Shown in pieces: positions 1-9,329 of a stretch of DNA of 60,626 bases. The stretch is from Halanaerobium saccharolyticum (GTDB lineage Bacteria > Bacillota > Halanaerobiia > Halanaerobiales > Halanaerobiaceae): assembly GCF_003053565.1 (NCBI RefSeq), contig NZ_QAXS01000014.1, positions 1 through 60,626 on the forward strand. Reading direction: 5' to 3'. Position 1 is the first letter of the stretch. Each line of letters begins with the position of its first letter. The notes beneath the pieces were generated by a model that was given only the letters and a program-made list of their open reading frames with translations, made no database searches and had not been told where the DNA came from. The position numbers and the translations under genes are program-made.

Positions 1-95
1 CAAATAATTAATTCAACGGAGCCAGGCAGATGCCTTTTTTTATTTAGATATTTTTAGATTTACATTTTTTTCTTCACAACATTAATTATACAACC
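1..95 (-). mobile_element. Right end of an ISL3-type insertion sequence (partial)
   Basis: Bases 3-95 nearly repeat 56148-56240, the 5' end of the complete ISL3-type element at 54832-56240. Both run through the same GGAGCCAGGCA hairpin region and TTCACAACATTAATTATACAACC terminus (split here at TTCACAACATT and AATTATACAACC). Similarity stops just after position 95, which is therefore taken as the outer end. The transposase of this copy would lie to the left, outside the window, reading leftward. Expected 8-bp target duplicate on this side is 96-103. Confidence 0.85.
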
Positions 96-352
96 AAAAA
101 TATTAACGGTGCTTTTTTAAATTAATATTTAATAAGGAGTTATTACTAATCTAAACTTTTCCAAAAATGTAATAATCGAACTTTAGGAAAACAATTTCCA
201 TAACGAGAATAAAAAAAGCAATAACTTTTATTCACTATCTATATTATAAATAATCGTCTGTTAATTGTCAAACAATTTTTAAATATTTTTTTAAAAAAAC
301 CAATTCAATCTCCACAGATTAAAACTGTGAAGACTGATATAACAGGCTTTAT
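96..352. other. AT-rich intergenic region with one strong promoter
   Basis: No gene is supported here. The stretch holds a consensus minus-strand promoter (243-271) and a weak hairpin (CACAG/CTGTG) near 313-330 that could end the LacI transcript. A 16-codon reading frame downstream of the promoter lacks a ribosome binding site and was not called. Confidence 0.6.
243..271 (-). promoter_or_regulatory. Consensus sigma-70 type promoter facing the left IS copy
   Basis: On the minus strand TTGACA (271-266) is followed after 17 bases by TATAAT (248-243), a perfect match to the vegetative consensus. It reads leftward into the IS end at 1-95, so the gene it once drove probably lies beyond that insertion. 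Confidence 0.7.
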
Positions 353-1384
353 CTAGCCTATATTTTTTACTGAATTTCTTTCAATTAATTTTAATTCTAT
401 ATTTGAAAAGTCAGAATTTTTCTTCTCCTTTAGATTTTCCAGTAAATACTTTCCAATATTTGTGCCCAGCTGATGGATGGGTAGGGAAACCGTTGTAAGT
501 GGTGGATAAGAGTATTTTGCTTCCGGTAGATCATCAATTCCAACCACTGAAATATCATCTGGAACCTTAATCCCCTGATTATTTAATTCCCAGATTAAAC
601 CTAAAGCCGTAGCATCATTGGCAGCAAATACAGCAGTAAACTGATCTATTTTATCTATTAATTCAAGCGCAGCTTTCCGACCACCCTCAAAACTAAAATC
701 TCCGGCAAAAATAAGTTCATCTGGCAGCTCAAGCCCATTTTCTTTTAGCTTATCTTTTAAACCTTCTCTTCTTAAGAAACTTGTATAAAGTTTTTCCGGG
801 CCATCAACAAATGCAATCTCCCGATGCCCATTTTCCAGTAAATATTCAGTAATAGTCTCGGCTGCTTTTTTGTTGCCCAGATTTATATTATTAATTTCAA
901 AGGGGTGAGGTGTAATTCCTAACAAAATAGTTCCCTGAGCTTTTAGCTGCTCAATCAGGGTATACATCTGCTGTTCATATTCTTTATCCATTAAAGCTCC
1001 CCCGGCTAAGACTATGGCGTCAGCTCGATTTGCTTTTAACATCTTTACAGCATGAACTTCTTTTTCCACACTGCGGCTGGTATTATAAATATTAACAATA
1101 TATTCATGCCCGGAGATAAATTCTTCTATCCCCTTTACCATCTCGGCAAAATAGGAGTCACAGATATCATGGACAATAACTCCAATGATATTTGACTTAT
1201 CACTTTTTAAACCCTGGGCAATTCTATTTGGTGAAAAATTTAACTTCTCAATAGCTGCCTTTACTTTGTCTTCTGTATCTTTGCTGACAGGATGATCACT
1301 ATTATTAATTACTCGTGAGACCGTAGTTGGTGAACATTCTGCCAGTTTCGCTACATCTTTAATAGTTACTTCTTTATTTGCCAT
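353..1384 (-). CDS. LacI family transcriptional regulator
   Basis: A DNA-binding repressor of the LacI/GalR family, 343 aa. The N-terminal helix-turn-helix (about residues 5-50, VTIKDVAKLAECSPTTVSR) is followed by a periplasmic-binding-protein-like effector domain. The frame is open upstream to 1480, but the ATG at 1384 is preferred: it is preceded by AAGGAG at proper spacing and places the helix-turn-helix at the usual N-terminal position. It lies just downstream of the pullulanase gene, separated by a terminator. Palindromes with an AAACGTTT core sit upstream of this gene (about 1458-1470) and in the pullulanase leader (4533-4542), so it may regulate starch or pullulan use and itself. The sugar ligand cannot be read from sequence. 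Confidence 0.9.
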   Translation of the reverse strand: MANKEVTIKDVAKLAECSPTTVSRVINNSDHPVSKDTEDKVKAAIEKLNFSPNRIAQGLKSDKSNIIGVIVHDICDSYFAEMVKGIEEFISGHEYIVNIYNTSRSVEKEVHAVKMLKANRADAIVLAGGALMDKEYEQQMYTLIEQLKAQGTILLGITPHPFEINNINLGNKKAAETITEYLLENGHREIAFVDGPEKLYTSFLRREGLKDKLKENGLELPDELIFAGDFSFEGGRKAALELIDKIDQFTAVFAANDATALGLIWELNNQGIKVPDDISVVGIDDLPEAKYSYPPLTTVSLPIHQLGTNIGKYLLENLKEKKNSDFSNIELKLIERNSVKNIG

Positions 1385-1455
1385 GATAAACTCCTTCCAA
1401 ATTCTATCAGTTGTCAGAATAATTTTATCATAGTTTAATTTAGCTTTCAATAAAT

Positions 1456-1471
1456 ATGGAAAACGTTTTTC
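1456..1471. promoter_or_regulatory. Putative LacI-family operator (GAAAACGTTTTTC)
   Basis: A near-palindrome centred on AAACGTTT lies about 75 bp upstream of the LacI start. The same core occurs in the pullulanase leader at 4533-4542. A CcpA cre site is an alternative reading. Confidence 0.45.
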
Positions 1472-1485
1472 TTTTTTCAAAAAAG

Positions 1486-1517
1486 AAAGGGCAGTTTTTA
1501 GTTTTTAACTGCCCTTT
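1486..1517 (-). terminator. Rho-independent terminator of the pullulanase gene
   Basis: The 11-bp arms AAAGGGCAGTT (1486-1496) and AACTGCCCTTT (1507-1517) form a perfect stem. On the minus strand it is followed by a T run. It sits 18 bp after the pullulanase stop. Confidence 0.85.
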
Positions 1518-1534
1518 TTAGAATAAATCTATTT

Positions 1535-4313
1535 TTATTTGTTTTCTAACCTAATAACTGTTCCAGTCAGAGCTTTCAGCTCAATCTGGTCGTTATTTAT
1601 CCTGACACCGACTGGATTTTCTATCTTTTCTAACCTGGCCTGCTTCTGGTCCACAAGAATTTCAGCCTCACTTAAATTTAGGGGTATTGAAAATTCTCGT
1701 TTTACCTGATCTGCATTAACAATTACATAGTAGTTATCTTTTTCTCCTTTCAGCTGGTAGGCAGCTGCCAGATCCTGATCTTCAATTTCTTCTGCAGAAA
1801 GGGCCTGAACCTTTGCTTCGATTGATTCCATTTCTCCCAGCCTAAAAACTTCGTCTGACTGACGGAGTTTAATTAAACCTCTGGTATAATCAATAGTCTG
1901 CTGGTGCAGCTTGCTCTCATTTATTTTATCCCACTCAATCATATTAACTGCATCTGTGGAGTCATAACTGTCATCAATAAAATATGGATATTTAAATTCT
2001 TTCCCCTTTTGGTTAACGCCAACAAAGGAAGAAGGTGGTGCTTCTTCTGTCTCAGTTCTAAACTGCTTTGTTCTGCCATATTCCTGACCGGCATGCAGAA
2101 AAATTCTGCCCTGAGAAGTTAAAACCATCAGATTTGCCAGCCGCAAACGCTGCTGAATTTCTGCTTCTTCACTGTCAGGATCACTTTCAGTGGCAATGGC
2201 AATTACATCATGAACAGTCATATTATCATGAGATTCAATATAGGTAACCACATCTCCCGGATCATCAGCTTTAAAGTTGAGGGGCTGGGCCTTAATATTA
2301 CTGATAATTCGATCTGTACTAACCTCACCACCAGTCACAAAACGGGGTTCTGCCTCTGCTCCAAAGCCTGACTTGATCATATTTCTGTAATCATCAGAAA
2401 AACTGGCTACTGAATCTGTATGCTGCATCCAGTCCTGATCAGCAGGCTGCACATTTGGATAAAGGTCATCTCCCTCATAGGTTCTCCAGCCTTCACCAAT
2501 CATTAAGATATTTGGATTTATTTCTTTTGCCTTCTGATAGGACAGCTCAATACTTTCTGCATCGTGATCTCCCATCATATCAAAGCGGAAACCATCCACT
2601 TTAAATTCATCCACCCAGTAAGAAATTGAATCCAGCATCAGCTTTCTAGTCATCTGATGAGTAGTTGCCAGTCTGCCGCCGCCAAAACTGGTTTTGGCTG
2701 AACCATCGAGCTTCATAAAATGATAGTAGTCAGGCTGCAGATCTTCAAATAAATGTACTCTCGCTGTGTGGTTAAATACTACATCCAGAATTACTCCCAT
2801 ATCTCTTTTGTGAATTTCTGCAATTAGTTCTTTAAATTCTTTAATTCTCCGGGCCGGGTCTTCCGGCTTTTCTGAGTACATTCCACTCAGAGAAAAGTAA
2901 CTGTGGGGATCATAACCCCAGTTGTAGTTATTATTGGCCGAAGAATATTCTAAAAGCCGCTCATCATTTGCAGTTTCATCGCCAAAATAATAGCTCATTA
3001 CAGGCAGCAGTTGAATGTGAGTTACACCCAGGTCTTCAATATAGTCCAACTTTTCTTTAAAAGCTGCAAAAGTTCCAAACTGTGCCTCAAGCTCATCGGC
3101 AATCTCAGGATCAGAGGTTAAATCTCTGACATGAACTTCGTAAATTACTGCATCTTCTCTTTTGGCAAAATTATCGATCTCAGGAAACTCCAGTTCCGGA
3201 CCAATATCTGCTGGATCGACAATTGCAGCTTTTCCGGCCTTATATTCCGGGCCTTTATCTTCAGGGTGATATTTCCAGGCTGCCATAGAAGGTGCATAGG
3301 GATCTAAAGCAATATTAGTTTCTCCATCATGCTCAATTAAATAGTGATAATAGTATCCTTCCAGATTTTCAAGCCCTGTATTCTCTTTCGTCAAAGTTAG
3401 TTCCCAGACTCCATTTTCAGTTTTAGACATTTCTAAATTATCTTTTACTACCTGATACTGGTCATTTTTATCATATAATCTAAGCTTTACACTCTCAGCT
3501 TCTGGTGACCAGAGCTTTAAGACTGCAGTTCCATCTTCTTTTAATTCAGGTCCTAAATCACCCTCATAACTGTATTTTTCGTCGATAAGGCGCCAGCTTC
3601 TAATTACATCATAATTATTTTCCCCAATTGTTATCTCATAGGGTGCATCTTCTAAATGAAAGGCTCCATAAACTTCTACCTTATTTTGATCAATAATTTT
3701 TATCCGATCAATTTTAGGCTGGAGCTTCCATTTGTTCTTTACAGTTATCAGTTCCTCCAGTTCTTCTGCTGTCAGTCCATCTGTGGTAGAAAATCGCAGA
3801 TCAATTTTTGAATCTAATAACCTCGCAGTTATTAAGCTTGATTCGGAACTGTAATAAGGATTTTTATAAACTTTTTCTAAATCCTGATGAATAAATAGCT
3901 GTCTAGCTTCTAAGTTTGAAATATTCATATCTGCTGTCTGCTCTCCTGTTTCGGTATTTACTGCTAAAAAGTTAATCTGTTCTGCATCTTCTTTAATCTT
4001 AATATCTAAATAAGCTCCATAATCAGAAATCTGATCTTCGGGAAAAGGTGCGGCAGCAGTGGGCCACTCGCCCTGATCTTCTGAAATCTGAGCAACATCT
4101 CCCCACTTAAGTTTTCACCCTGAGTATTGTTGATTAAAAAACCAACTTCTTCAGGATTCTCAGTAAGTTCAACATCTAGATAAGGCCCATAGTCATTCTG
4201 AGGCGCTTCTTCGATGTTTTCTGCACCCTCCGGCCAGGCCCCTTTAGCTTCCGACCACTCCGCTACATCCTGCCAGAACCAGAGACCTAAATCCCCTAAT
4301 TTTGAAATATTAA
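1535..4313 (-). pseudogene. pulA: Type I pullulanase (GH13), N-terminal part frameshifted
   Basis: Debranching enzyme cleaving alpha-1,6 bonds of pullulan and branched dextrins. The intact 3' frame (ATG at 3928, 797 aa) has a CBM48-like domain and a GH13 barrel with YNWGYDP, DVVFNHT, GFRFDMM, GEGW and ESHDNMT. That ATG has no ribosome binding site. The same frame stays open upstream to about 4110, encoding a module with ...DYGAYLDIKIKED.... A second, related module (...DYGPYLDVELTEN...) continues in another frame up to about 4313. A one-base loss in TTAAGT near 4105-4110 would explain this. The two modules resemble CBM41-like (PUD) repeats of long pullulanases. No clear start codon follows the AAGGGGGAG at 4325-4333, so the 5' end may carry a second lesion. 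A sequencing error is the alternative explanation. Confidence 0.8.
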
Positions 4314-4532
4314 AATAAAAAAAGCTACTCCCCCTTTTTGAGAAAAGTAACTTAAGTTATATTAATTATAAAGTTATAGTTTAAATTGTATTAAAAGAAT
4401 AGATTAGATAAATTAAAACAAAGCTGGACTAATAATCCATTTAGATAAGTAGTATTGTGCAGAGAAATTTCCACTTGTATTAGTTATTGAATTATAAAAA
4501 CAGCTTCCGAATAATTGGAAATTTTTAGTGTT

Positions 4533-4593
4533 CAAACGTTTGCACAAATACTAATATTAAATAAATATTAACATTTTCAATTAATAAAGTCAA
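4533..4593 (-). promoter_or_regulatory. Pullulanase promoter with LacI-type operator
   Basis: On the minus strand TTGACT (4593-4588), a 17-base spacer and TAATAT (4570-4565) form a good promoter. CAAACGTTTG (4533-4542), a perfect 10-bp palindrome, lies about 20 bases downstream of the -10, a position suited to repression. It shares the AAACGTTT core with the site near 1460. Confidence 0.6.
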
Positions 4594-4620
4594 AATTATC
4601 TAGAAAATTTACATTATCCT

Positions 4621-4680
4621 TTGACAAATCAAGCTAAATATATTAAAATAGATGATGGTGTTAGTTGTCTGACGTCTAAC
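4621..4680 (+). promoter_or_regulatory. Promoter of the xapX-like gene with a dyad operator at the start site
   Basis: TTGACA (4621-4626), a 17-base spacer and TAAAAT (4644-4649) form a strong promoter. From 4660 to 4680 lies the dyad GTTAG-N2-GTC-T-GAC-N2-CTAAC. It starts about ten bases after the -10, so it overlaps the transcription start and could be an operator or a 5' stem in the mRNA. Confidence 0.6.
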
Positions 4681-4715
4681 GAAACTATGAAATTTTATAT
4701 AAAGGAGAATCAATT

Positions 4716-4871
4716 ATGAATCAAGCATTTTTAGCAGCGATTTCGGGTTTAATTGTAGGAGGTCTTTTTTCTTTTCTAAAATTACCTATTCCTGCTCCAC
4801 CAACTCTATCCGGAGTAATGGGAATTGTAGGGATCTATGTTGGCTTTATGATCACAAAAACAATATTTTAA
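4716..4871 (+). CDS. XapX domain small membrane protein
   Basis: A 51-residue protein, too short for many gene callers. It has two hydrophobic segments (about residues 4-20 and 33-48) flanking a proline-rich turn KLPIPAPPTLSG. This pattern, with GLIVGG near the start and GIVGIYVG near the end, matches the XapX (DUF1427) family of short membrane proteins, whose biochemical role is unknown. ATG at 4716 is preceded by AAAGGAG (4701-4707). It has its own promoter and a shared terminator and is the only plus-strand gene in the first 5.7 kb. Recognition rests on the length and motif pattern. Confidence 0.75.
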   Translation: MNQAFLAAISGLIVGGLFSFLKLPIPAPPTLSGVMGIVGIYVGFMITKTIF

Positions 4872-4878
4872 TCAGAAA

Positions 4879-4910
4879 AAAGGCCCTCTTCGCTTAAGAA
4901 GAAGGCCTTT
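4879..4910. terminator. Bidirectional terminator
   Basis: AAAGGCC (4879-4885) pairs with GGCCTTT (4904-4910), with inner pairing TCTTC/GAAGA. It lies between the convergent xapX-like gene and the beta-barrel gene, with A- and T-rich flanks on the two sides. Confidence 0.8.
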
Positions 4911-4931
4911 ACTTTATTTGTTTTAATTTAT

Positions 4932-5477
4932 TTAGAATCTCATACCTACAGAAACTGTAAATTTAGAATAATCTGCATCACTAGTTTCACCATCGGCATA
5001 TTCAATTTCTCCACTATTATTAGTGTATAGGATATCTGCTGTATACTGATCTGTTACATACATACCAGCACCTAAAGCATAATACAAACCACCACTACTG
5101 TCCTCAACCTCAGGATATTCAAGTCTAAAAGAAGCAAATCCCAGATGACCGATAAAATAAAGAGGGCCATTGTCCATAGTATACTCGGCCAGTCCATAAA
5201 TTGGAGTGAAGCCAAAGTTACCATCATAATTTTCAAAATCTCTATCCAGCTGTAGTGTTATTCCAGCTCCAAGGTCAAATCCATTGCGATAAGGCATAAT
5301 ATATTCACCAGTTACACTATATCCCATTTCAGTATCATATGATTCTTCGTCAACATCCATTTCCGAAGCAAAATCAATTCCAAGCTTAACTGACCAGCTG
5401 CTCTGTGCCTGTGCAAAAACATTGAAAGAGAATAAAAACATTACCATTACAAGTAAAACCACCATAGTTTTTTTCAT
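4932..5477 (-). CDS. Outer-membrane beta-barrel protein
   Basis: A 181-residue exported protein. Residues 1-24 form a signal peptide (KK, hydrophobic core, cleavage near VFAQAQ). The mature part alternates polar and hydrophobic residues in short strands separated by acidic loops, and it ends in GMRF. A terminal Phe is the classical signature for BAM-dependent insertion into an outer membrane. It looks like a small eight-stranded OmpA/OmpX-like or porin-like barrel. It is monocistronic, with a bidirectional terminator 22 bp downstream. Its presence in a clostridial-type genome suggests a diderm Firmicute. The exact function (pore, adhesin or structural barrel) cannot be told. Confidence 0.75.
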   Translation of the reverse strand: MKKTMVVLLVMVMFLFSFNVFAQAQSSWSVKLGIDFASEMDVDEESYDTEMGYSVTGEYIMPYRNGFDLGAGITLQLDRDFENYDGNFGFTPIYGLAEYTMDNGPLYFIGHLGFASFRLEYPEVEDSSGGLYYALGAGMYVTDQYTADILYTNNSGEIEYADGETSDADYSKFTVSVGMRF

Positions 5478-5720
5478 TAAAAAATCCCCCTTCTTAATTT
5501 ATAATCTGTTTTCTATTTAATATATTCAATACCTGTAGAGATTTTCCTTCTTTATTTGGGCGAAAAAGTTAATTTATTTTCAATTTTTGTAATTTTAGCA
5601 AAGATATTGTCGAAAATCTTTATTTTTAAAATTTATTGAAGTTAAAAAAAGGGTTTTGAGCCTTTTTTGTGTAATAGATAATAGATAGTAAATTATATTT
5701 TTAAGAAAGCAGGCTGATCA

Positions 5721-6941
5721 ATGATGCAGAATTCAATAGTCGCCAGACAGCCAATTTTAAATAGAAAAAAAGAAACAGTGGCCTATGAGCTGCTTTTTAG
5801 GTCTCTAAGCAAAGATGAATTTGACGGCAGCCAGGCCACAGCTGAAGTCTTAACCAGCAGCCTCGATTTAATTGGACTTGATAACTTAACCCGGGGCAAA
5901 CAGGCTTTTATTAATTTCACAGCAGAGCTGATTAAATCAGAAATTGCTGAACTGCTGCCCCAGCAAAAAATTGGAATTGAAATTTTAGAAGATGTAAGTG
6001 TTGACCACGAAATTATTAAATGTTCAAAAAACATAAAAGCCGCAGGTCATATTCTACTCTTAGATGATTTTGTCTATCAAAAAGAATTGATACCGCTGAT
6101 TGAAATTGCAGATATAATAAAAATTGATTTTCTGCAGACCACAGGTAGAGAAAGAAAATATATTATGGAGTTAATTAAAAAGAAACACAATCCTGAGGCA
6201 AAATTTCTGGCAGAAAAAATTGAAAATTATGAGGAATTTAAAACTGCCTATGAGATGGGTTATGATTATTTTCAGGGCTACTTTTTTACCAGACCGGACA
6301 CTATCTCAACCCGCAAAATACCTTCCTATAAATTTAATTATCTGGAAGTAATTAATGAGCTGAATTCTCTCGAACCTGACTTTAAAAAGCTTTCAAAGAT
6401 TATTAAAAATGACCTTTCTATGTCCTACAGTCTTTTAAGAACGATTAATGCAGCAATCTATGGCTATCAGGTCTCTTCAATTCAGCAGGCTGCTGCTTTA
6501 CTGGGGATTAATAAATTAAAAAAATGGGCTCTACTATATTTTATTAAAGGCTTAAGTGAAGATAAACCGGGTGCATTATTTACCAATACTTTAATCAGAG
6601 CTAAGATGGCAGAGCTGCTTGCTAAAAATATTAATCAGGCTGATAAATCTTCTGAATATTATACTGTCGGAATGCTTTCCATGCTTGATGCTTATCTAGA
6701 CCGGCCACTGGAAAATATAGTTAAGGAATTATCTTTAACAGATGAGGTTAAAAAGGCAGTGCTGAATCTGGATGGAAAAATGGGAGAAATTCTGAAATTA
6801 ATTATTCTTTATGAACAGGCCAGATGGAGCGAATTAGAAAAAATTGAAATAAAATATCACCTGGATAACGAATTATTAGCTGGCGTCTATCAGGAAGCAA
6901 TTGACAGTGCTTCTGAAACAGTTGAAAAGATAATTAGATAA
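5721..6941 (+). CDS. EAL-HDOD domain signalling protein (YuxH type)
   Basis: A 406-residue cytoplasmic protein with an N-terminal EAL domain (about 1-190) and a C-terminal HDOD domain (about 200-395). It has the YuxH-type opening VARQPILNRKKETVAYELLFRS. The EAL motif itself is ELL, yet the other metal- and base-type positions look retained: N in FINF, E in IEILED, DD in LLLDDF, K in IIKID, E in LAEKIE and Q in FQGYFF. The GTG that normally follows DDF is missing. It may therefore bind, and possibly hydrolyse, cyclic di-GMP. The start is the first of two adjacent ATGs. It is monocistronic and convergent with the chemoreceptor, which suggests a shared signalling theme. Confidence 0.85.
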   Translation: MMQNSIVARQPILNRKKETVAYELLFRSLSKDEFDGSQATAEVLTSSLDLIGLDNLTRGKQAFINFTAELIKSEIAELLPQQKIGIEILEDVSVDHEIIKCSKNIKAAGHILLLDDFVYQKELIPLIEIADIIKIDFLQTTGRERKYIMELIKKKHNPEAKFLAEKIENYEEFKTAYEMGYDYFQGYFFTRPDTISTRKIPSYKFNYLEVINELNSLEPDFKKLSKIIKNDLSMSYSLLRTINAAIYGYQVSSIQQAAALLGINKLKKWALLYFIKGLSEDKPGALFTNTLIRAKMAELLAKNINQADKSSEYYTVGMLSMLDAYLDRPLENIVKELSLTDEVKKAVLNLDGKMGEILKLIILYEQARWSELEKIEIKYHLDNELLAGVYQEAIDSASETVEKIIR

Positions 6942-6944
6942 ATT

Positions 6945-6980
6945 AATCCCCGCCAATTTTTAAACTGACGGGGATTTTTT
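6945..6980. terminator. Terminator between EAL-HDOD and chemoreceptor genes
   Basis: AATCCCCG (6945-6952) pairs with CGGGGATT (6969-6976) and is followed by TTTT on the plus strand, four bases after the EAL-HDOD stop. Confidence 0.85.
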
Positions 6981-7052
6981 AGTTCTGCAGATATTTAGAT
7001 AGTTTTTAAAACTAAATAATTATTTTCAGCAGATAGTATTATTTGCTGATCC

Positions 7053-9041
7053 TTAAACATCAAACTTTTCTATTAAAGTTTCTAAATGAGCAGCTCTGGC
7101 TGCAAGTTCATCAGCAATTGAAGCAACTTCCTCAACTGAAGCAGTCTGTTCTTCACTGGCTGCTGCCACCTCTTCTGCAGAAGCAGAGGTTTCTTCGGAA
7201 ATTCCAGCAATATTCTGAGCGTTCTCTGAAATCTCTTTGCTGAACTTATTGGTATCCTCTACAATATCAGCAGATTTCTGCATTCCCTGATTAATCTTAG
7301 CGAGGGTTTCTCTGATATCTTTAAAGGTTGCATTAGCAGAATCCACAAGTTCTTCTCCATTAAGTATTTCTTTTTCACTTGTTTTCATTTCTTTACCAAC
7401 CGAATCAGTTGTTCTGGTAACTTCATCAATTAATTTTTTGATCTTATCAGCAGAACTTGATGATTCTTCTGCCAGTTCTCTAATTTCATCTGCAACTACC
7501 GAAAATCCGCGGCCTGCTTCTCCTGCTCTCGCGGCTTCAATGGCAGCATTTAAAGCCAGCAGATTGGTCTGATCAGAAATATTATTAATTATATCAATTA
7601 TACTTCCAATTTCCTGAGAGATAGATTCTAAATCAGAAATATCAGCTGCAACTTCGCGCATGGCACTGACTATTTCTCTCATCTGAGAACTTAACTGCTC
7701 CATTTTTTCAGATCCGGCTTCAGTTACCTGATTCATGTTTTCTGTTAACTCTTCCACTTCATCATTGGTTGCTTCTAGCTCATCAATTCCTTCGGAAAGC
7801 TGCTGAATATTAAATGAGACATCTTCTACACTTTTAGCCTGTTCATCAGCTCCGGTTGCTACCTCCTGAATTGAAACTGCAACCTGTTCGGAAGTACTTC
7901 CCACTTCTCTAGAACTTTCCTCAAGATGATTTGATGTTTCCGTTACCTGATCTGAAGTTTCCTTTATATTCTGGACCAGATTTTTGAGATCTTTAACCAT
8001 CTGATTAAAAATATTACCAAGATGGCCCAGCTCATCTTTACGGTTAATTTCAAGCTCCACATCCAGATTACCTTTTGAGACTTTCTGCATCTGATCACCA
8101 TAGTGAACAATAGGACGCACAACATTTTTAGTTACATAAAAGATAATCACAATAATCAGGGCCAATAATACAATTATAGAAAGAGTAATTATCTGTCTTA
8201 AAACCTCTCTGTTGGCACTATAGGCCTCTGCCACTGGAATCTGAGCAAAAATGGCACCATCAATTTCTTCTATCGGCATGTAGGAGGCGAGTCTCTCTTC
8301 TCCTTCAAATTCATATTCGATAAAACCCGATTCTCCAGCAATAGCCCGGGAAGTATCAAAAAGCTGACTGGCATCAAATCTATCCTCAACCATTTGAGAA
8401 TCCGGATGGGCTAAGACCTTAGAACTCGAGTCAATCAGAAAAGTATAACCTGTTTCTCCAACTTTTGTTGTACTGACAAGTTCACTGATCCCTGCCAGAG
8501 AAATATCTCCTGCCAGAACTCCTACCAGATTACCATTTTGATCCAGTACCCTTCTGGCTACAGAAATAACTAAGCTTCCACTTCCTGCATCCACATATGT
8601 CTCTGTCCAGACCGCCTGATCGGTGTTTTCAGCATTTTGAAACCACGGTCTTTCTCGGGGATCAAAATCTGAAGGCAAATTCTGATCGGGAACAATAATC
8701 ATTTCTCCCTCAGCACTACCTAAATATAGATTTAAAAACTGATCATAATTATCTGAAACTGAATTCAGTAAATTTCTAATTCCTTCTTCATCTTTTTCTA
8801 TTACTACTGGCTGATCAGCAAGCAGAGTTACTAAATCTTTACTTTCAACCAGAAATGAATCAATCTCTGACTGCATTTCAGCAGCAATCCCATTATTTCT
8901 TTCTCTGGCCAGTCCTGTTATTTCATCTGTTACAGTATTATTAATTAAATACCCCAGTCCTCCCATACCTAAAATTATTACAAGAGAAATTATTGCAATA
9001 ATTTTTGTGCTGAGACTCTGACTGAGGTTAATCTTTTTCAT
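7053..9041 (-). CDS. Methyl-accepting chemotaxis protein with dCache sensor
   Basis: A transmembrane chemoreceptor, about 662 aa from the ATG at 9041. One transmembrane helix near residues 13-35 and another near 285-310 flank a large extracytoplasmic sensor. That sensor has dCache-type features ([26 protein letters not shown], ...TFLIDSS). HAMP follows ([19 protein letters not shown]), then the signalling hairpin with the tip [32 protein letters not shown] (broken here at ISDQTN). The frame is open to a GTG at 9080, but GGGA directly abuts that codon. A TTG at 9068, with GGAG eight bases upstream, is a credible alternative start. Amino acids or sugars are typical dCache ligands; none can be assigned. 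Confidence 0.9.
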   Translation of the reverse strand: MKKINLSQSLSTKIIAIISLVIILGMGGLGYLINNTVTDEITGLARERNNGIAAEMQSEIDSFLVESKDLVTLLADQPVVIEKDEEGIRNLLNSVSDNYDQFLNLYLGSAEGEMIIVPDQNLPSDFDPRERPWFQNAENTDQAVWTETYVDAGSGSLVISVARRVLDQNGNLVGVLAGDISLAGISELVSTTKVGETGYTFLIDSSSKVLAHPDSQMVEDRFDASQLFDTSRAIAGESGFIEYEFEGEERLASYMPIEEIDGAIFAQIPVAEAYSANREVLRQIITLSIIVLLALIIVIIFYVTKNVVRPIVHYGDQMQKVSKGNLDVELEINRKDELGHLGNIFNQMVKDLKNLVQNIKETSDQVTETSNHLEESSREVGSTSEQVAVSIQEVATGADEQAKSVEDVSFNIQQLSEGIDELEATNDEVEELTENMNQVTEAGSEKMEQLSSQMREIVSAMREVAADISDLESISQEIGSIIDIINNISDQTNLLALNAAIEAARAGEAGRGFSVVADEIRELAEESSSSADKIKKLIDEVTRTTDSVGKEMKTSEKEILNGEELVDSANATFKDIRETLAKINQGMQKSADIVEDTNKFSKEISENAQNIAGISEETSASAEEVAAASEEQTASVEEVASIADELAARAAHLETLIEKFDV

Positions 9042-9266
9042 AAAAGATAAAAACCCCTTCTTATTTTCCAAGTTAACCACTCCCTGTTATCTTTAAGTAT
9101 TATAACTCCTTATTTGTGATAAAATTATCTATTTCGACAAAATTTTCAAGTATGTTTATATTTTATTAAATTATGATGTTAAAAGCAAATTTTTTGAAAT
9201 AAAAGTAATTATCAATAAATTGAAAAGAAAGAGTCAGGATGCAAATTTTCACTTAAAAAGATAAAT

Positions 9267-9311
9267 CCCCTTAAGTGAGAGCTGCAGTTAAAGCAAACTC
9301 TATTAAGGGGA
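9267..9311 (-). terminator. Stem-loop after the aldose 1-epimerase gene
   Basis: TCCCCTTAA (9267-9275 region) pairs with TTAAGGGGA (9302-9310 region) across a long, partly structured loop. It lies just downstream of the gene. The T run is weak, so it is a probable rather than certain terminator. Confidence 0.5.
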
Positions 9312-9329
9312 CTTTATAAATTATATATT

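Noticed and set aside
1904-2122. Plus-strand open frames inside the minus-strand genes (for example here and at 11125-11430 or 47420-47758)
   Set aside because: They mirror strongly supported coding regions, lack ribosome sites and have no recognisable protein features.
4047-4313. A separate small gene upstream of the pullulanase
   Set aside because: Its translation is homologous to the module directly following in the pullulanase frame, so it is the frameshifted 5' part of the same gene.
7053-9080. GTG start at 9080 for the chemoreceptor
   Set aside because: The only Shine-Dalgarno-like bases directly abut the codon; ATG 9041 or TTG 9068 fit better.
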